Source of the DNA: Roseobacter ponti | GTDB lineage: Bacteria > Pseudomonadota > Alphaproteobacteria > Rhodobacterales > Rhodobacteraceae | DNA: 64,000 nucleotides | Reading direction: 5' to 3' | NCBI RefSeq assembly: GCF_012932215.1 | Contig: NZ_CP048788.1 | Span: 3,348,001-3,412,000, forward strand | Notes under the pieces: model-generated | The model's database searches: none | What the model was told of the DNA's origin: nothing | The model's input: only the letters and a program-made list of their open reading frames with translations | Position numbers and translations under genes: made by a program | Shown here: positions 61,857 through 64,000 of the stretch, in pieces | Layout: every line of letters starts with the position of its first letter | Numbering within the stretch: position 1 is the first letter of the stretch

Positions 61857-62771
61857 TCACGCGGTTGCAGAGAGTGCGGCAAGGTCTTTTTCCAGCACGG
61901 ACATAAAGGCGTCGCGTGCTGCGTGCCGGGTGTCGCGCAGCCAGACGGCAGCAAGGGCAAGCTCTCCCTTGGTGCGGTCCCGGTCCGGCACAAGATCAAT
62001 GAACGTCACGCCCCCGACGCCAAGGCGCGAGGCCCATCTGGGCACGATCGCGAGCCCGACGCCGGTGCCCACCAGGCTCACGATGGTCTGTTTTTCTTCG
62101 GCGATCTGGGCGACGCGGGCAGTGAGCCCCGCCTCAAGAAAGAGTTTCATCGTCATATCGTGGCTGTGCGGACGCGAGCGTCGGTCCGGCACAATCAGCG
62201 GCTCTTCGGCCATATCCTCCACGCGGATCACTTTTCTGGCTGCAAGCCGGTGATTCTGCGGAACGGCTACCACGAGTGTCTCTGAAAAGAGCGGGCGGAA
62301 TTCCAGCCGCGCATCGCGGACTTCGGGCGGGCGGACAATCGCAATATCAAGCCGGCCTGTCAGAACCCGCGGCAGCAGGCGGATGGTTTTCTGCTCCATC
62401 AGCTCAATGGCAACATCCGGCAGACCGGCTCTGAGACGGGGCAGAATCTGCGGCATCAGCCCCGCTGCGGCACTGTCGATCACCCCGATCCGGAGAACCG
62501 CGCTCTGTTCTTTCTGCTGTTCGCGGAAATCAGTGGCGAGCTGTTCGGCACGCTCCACGATTTCGCGCGCGGCTTCAACGAAATCACGGCCCGCATCGGT
62601 GAGCGAGACGCTGCGTGTTGTCCGCACGAGCAGCCGCCCGCCGAGGCTCTCCTCCAGAAGTCGGATATGACGGCCCAGCGAGGCCGGCAGCATGTTCAGA
62701 CGCTGTGCCGCCCGGCCGAAATGCAGCGTATCCGCAACGGCGATCAGGCACCGCAACTGTCTGAGTTCCAT
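61857..62771 (-). CDS. LysR family transcriptional regulator 3
   Basis: 304 residues. The N-terminal helix-turn-helix (MELRQLRCLIAVADTLHFGR and AAQRLNMLPASLGRHIRLLE) and the effector domain are standard (BenM/CatM-like branch: EESLGGRLLVRTTRSVSLTD). It is divergent from the tartrate-type dehydrogenase and lies upstream of the TAXI-TRAP genes in the same direction. It probably controls both, with the acid substrate or a derivative as inducer. Confidence 0.92.
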   Translation of the reverse strand: MELRQLRCLIAVADTLHFGRAAQRLNMLPASLGRHIRLLEESLGGRLLVRTTRSVSLTDAGRDFVEAAREIVERAEQLATDFREQQKEQSAVLRIGVIDSAAAGLMPQILPRLRAGLPDVAIELMEQKTIRLLPRVLTGRLDIAIVRPPEVRDARLEFRPLFSETLVVAVPQNHRLAARKVIRVEDMAEEPLIVPDRRSRPHSHDMTMKLFLEAGLTARVAQIAEEKQTIVSLVGTGVGLAIVPRWASRLGVGGVTFIDLVPDRDRTKGELALAAVWLRDTRHAARDAFMSVLEKDLAALSATA

Positions 62772-62782
62772 GGAGAGCCTGC

Positions 62783-62809
62783 ATATTATTTAAGAATTAA
62801 ATATAATAT
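62783..62809. promoter_or_regulatory. A/T-rich near-palindrome, putative LysR operator
   Basis: ATATTATTTA, 5 bases, TAAATATAATAT; the arms match with small gaps. It begins 12 bp upstream of the LysR start and ends about 117 bp before the dehydrogenase start. Location and symmetry fit an autoregulatory LysR site that also controls the divergent dehydrogenase. Confidence 0.6.
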
Positions 62810-62926
62810 TCTTTCATTGCACTCACCTCGTCAAGTCGCAGATACAGGGACAAACCCGGGCAGCACCGGCACACAGACAGCCCCATCACTTACGCCGGTG
62901 CCCCCTTCACTTAGCAGGAACCAGCT

Positions 62927-64000
62927 ATGAAAACCTACAGGATTGCCGCCATCCCCGCCGACGGGATCGGCCCCGAAGTCATCGACGCAGGCAACGAAGT
63001 GCTGGCCGCACTCGCGGAGCAGGAAGGCGATATCGCGTTTGATGTGACCACGTTTGACTGGGGATCGGACTATTACAGAAAGCACGGCGTGATGATGCCT
63101 GAAGACGGGCTGGAGCAGCTCAAACCCTTTGACGCGATCTATTTCGGAGCGGTCGGCGCGCCGGATGTGCCCGATCACGTGACGCTCTGGGGGCTGCGAT
63201 TGCCGATCTGTCAGGGCTTTGATCAGTACGCCAATGTGCGGCCCACAAAGATCATCCCCGGAGTGCAGTCGCCGCTGCGCAATGTGAAGGTCGGCGACCT
63301 CGACTGGGTCATTGTGCGCGAAAACTCCGAAGGCGAGTATTCCGGCCATGGCGGACGCGCGCACAAAGGCATGCCCGAAGAGGTTGGCACTGAGGTTGCG
63401 ATTTTCACCCGCGCCGGTGTCACGCGGATCATGCGTTACGCCTTTTCCCTCGCGCGGCAGCGACCGCGCAAGCTGCTGACCGTGGTGACGAAATCCAACG
63501 CGCAGCGCCATGGGATGGTGATGTGGGATGAAATCGCAGCTGAGGTCTCGAAAGAGTTTCCGGATGTGACATGGGATAAGATGCTGGTCGATGCGATGAC
63601 CGTACGCATGACACTGAAACCCCAAAGCATCGACACAGTCGTGGCCACCAATCTGCATGCCGATATTCTCTCGGATCTGGCCGGCGCGCTGGCGGGCAGT
63701 CTTGGCGTGGCACCCACCGCGAACATTGACCCCGAAGGCCGGTATCCGTCCATGTTCGAACCTATTCACGGATCAGCTTTCGACATCACCGGTCAGGGCA
63801 TCGCAAACCCGGTCGCGACCTTCTGGACCGCTGTACAGATGCTGGAGCATCTGGGCCAGCCGCAGGCAGGCGAGCGGCTGATGAGCGCGGTTGAGCGTGT
63901 CTGTGCCGCCGGAATCATGACGCCGGATGTGGGCGGCACAGCCACCACACGCGAGGTCACGGATGCGGTGATCGAGGCGATCCGGGGCCGCAACACCCTT
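62927..64000 (+). CDS. Tartrate/isopropylmalate-type dehydrogenase (partial at the window end)
   Basis: 358 codons from ATG 62927, still open at the last base (ending RGRNTL); the family is about 355-360 residues, so only the stop is probably missing. The start RIAAIPADGIGPEVIDAGNE and the segments VIVRENSEGEYSGHGGRAHK, VTKSNAQRHGMVMWDEIAAE and PSMFEPIHGSAFDITGQGIA are those of the isocitrate/isopropylmalate family, closest to tartrate dehydrogenase/decarboxylase. It oxidises a hydroxy acid (tartrate or D-malate type) with NAD+ and a divalent metal. It is divergent from LysR 3. Confidence 0.9.
   Translation, partial: MKTYRIAAIPADGIGPEVIDAGNEVLAALAEQEGDIAFDVTTFDWGSDYYRKHGVMMPEDGLEQLKPFDAIYFGAVGAPDVPDHVTLWGLRLPICQGFDQYANVRPTKIIPGVQSPLRNVKVGDLDWVIVRENSEGEYSGHGGRAHKGMPEEVGTEVAIFTRAGVTRIMRYAFSLARQRPRKLLTVVTKSNAQRHGMVMWDEIAAEVSKEFPDVTWDKMLVDAMTVRMTLKPQSIDTVVATNLHADILSDLAGALAGSLGVAPTANIDPEGRYPSMFEPIHGSAFDITGQGIANPVATFWTAVQMLEHLGQPQAGERLMSAVERVCAAGIMTPDVGGTATTREVTDAVIEAIRGRNTL

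Overview
The window looks like chromosomal DNA of a marine alphaproteobacterium of the Rhodobacterales (Roseobacter group). This rests on high G+C coding DNA, the block murA - DUF2948 - hisD - UPF0262 - low-molecular-weight phosphatase, TRAP transporters including a TAXI type, an entericidin pair and a DddP-like M24 protein. The genus cannot be fixed from the sequence alone.

Layout. 1-4.35 kb: end of an ABC ATPase, then a peptide-type solute-binding protein and two permeases (Yej/Opp-like). 4.38-9.77 kb (minus): a four-gene signalling operon made of a periplasmic haem-motif DUF3365 protein, a hybrid histidine kinase with two receiver domains, a single-domain response regulator and a receiver-linked adenylate cyclase. 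10.07-12.44 kb (minus): a large MscS-type channel. 12.72-19.2 kb (plus): seven overlapping genes for an unassigned glycan (four glycosyltransferases, a histidine phosphatase, a deacetylase, a methyltransferase), followed by two entericidin-like lipoprotein genes. 19.9-22.4 kb: a DksA/TraR-type regulator, about 1.3 kb of non-coding DNA with hairpins and two DnaA-box matches, and an A/T-rich orphan membrane protein. 22.7-32.6 kb: core genes (lepA, porin, small lipoprotein, GNAT, SnoaL-like, sulfotransferase, phosphatase, UPF0262, hisD, DUF2948, murA, and a 57-residue ORF upstream of murA).

32.7-57.1 kb appears to be a genomic island. It starts at tRNA-Thr(GGT). A 23-bp imperfect copy of the tRNA 3' end (21 of 23 bases identical) lies at 57084-57106, next to an integrase remnant. 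Inside are a decayed IS3/IS407-type element, a LysR-DUF1330-SDR-MBL-flavoprotein set, a truncated amidase beside a transposase remnant, a LysR regulator divergent from a 2-oxoglutarate oxygenase and a DddP-like protein, and a PQQ module. The PQQ module has pqqA and pqqBCDE, two soluble PQQ sugar-dehydrogenase-like proteins each paired with a c-type cytochrome, and the four-gene set (binding protein, YVTN propeller, ABC ATPase, ABC permease) known from PQQ alcohol-oxidation clusters. I see no large methanol/ethanol-type quinoprotein dehydrogenase here.

57.26-64 kb: an aldo/keto reductase, a fused TRAP permease with a TAXI binding protein, a LysR regulator, and a divergent tartrate/isopropylmalate-type dehydrogenase that runs off the window end. 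A/T-rich palindromes beside the LysR gene suggest that transport and dehydrogenation are co-regulated.
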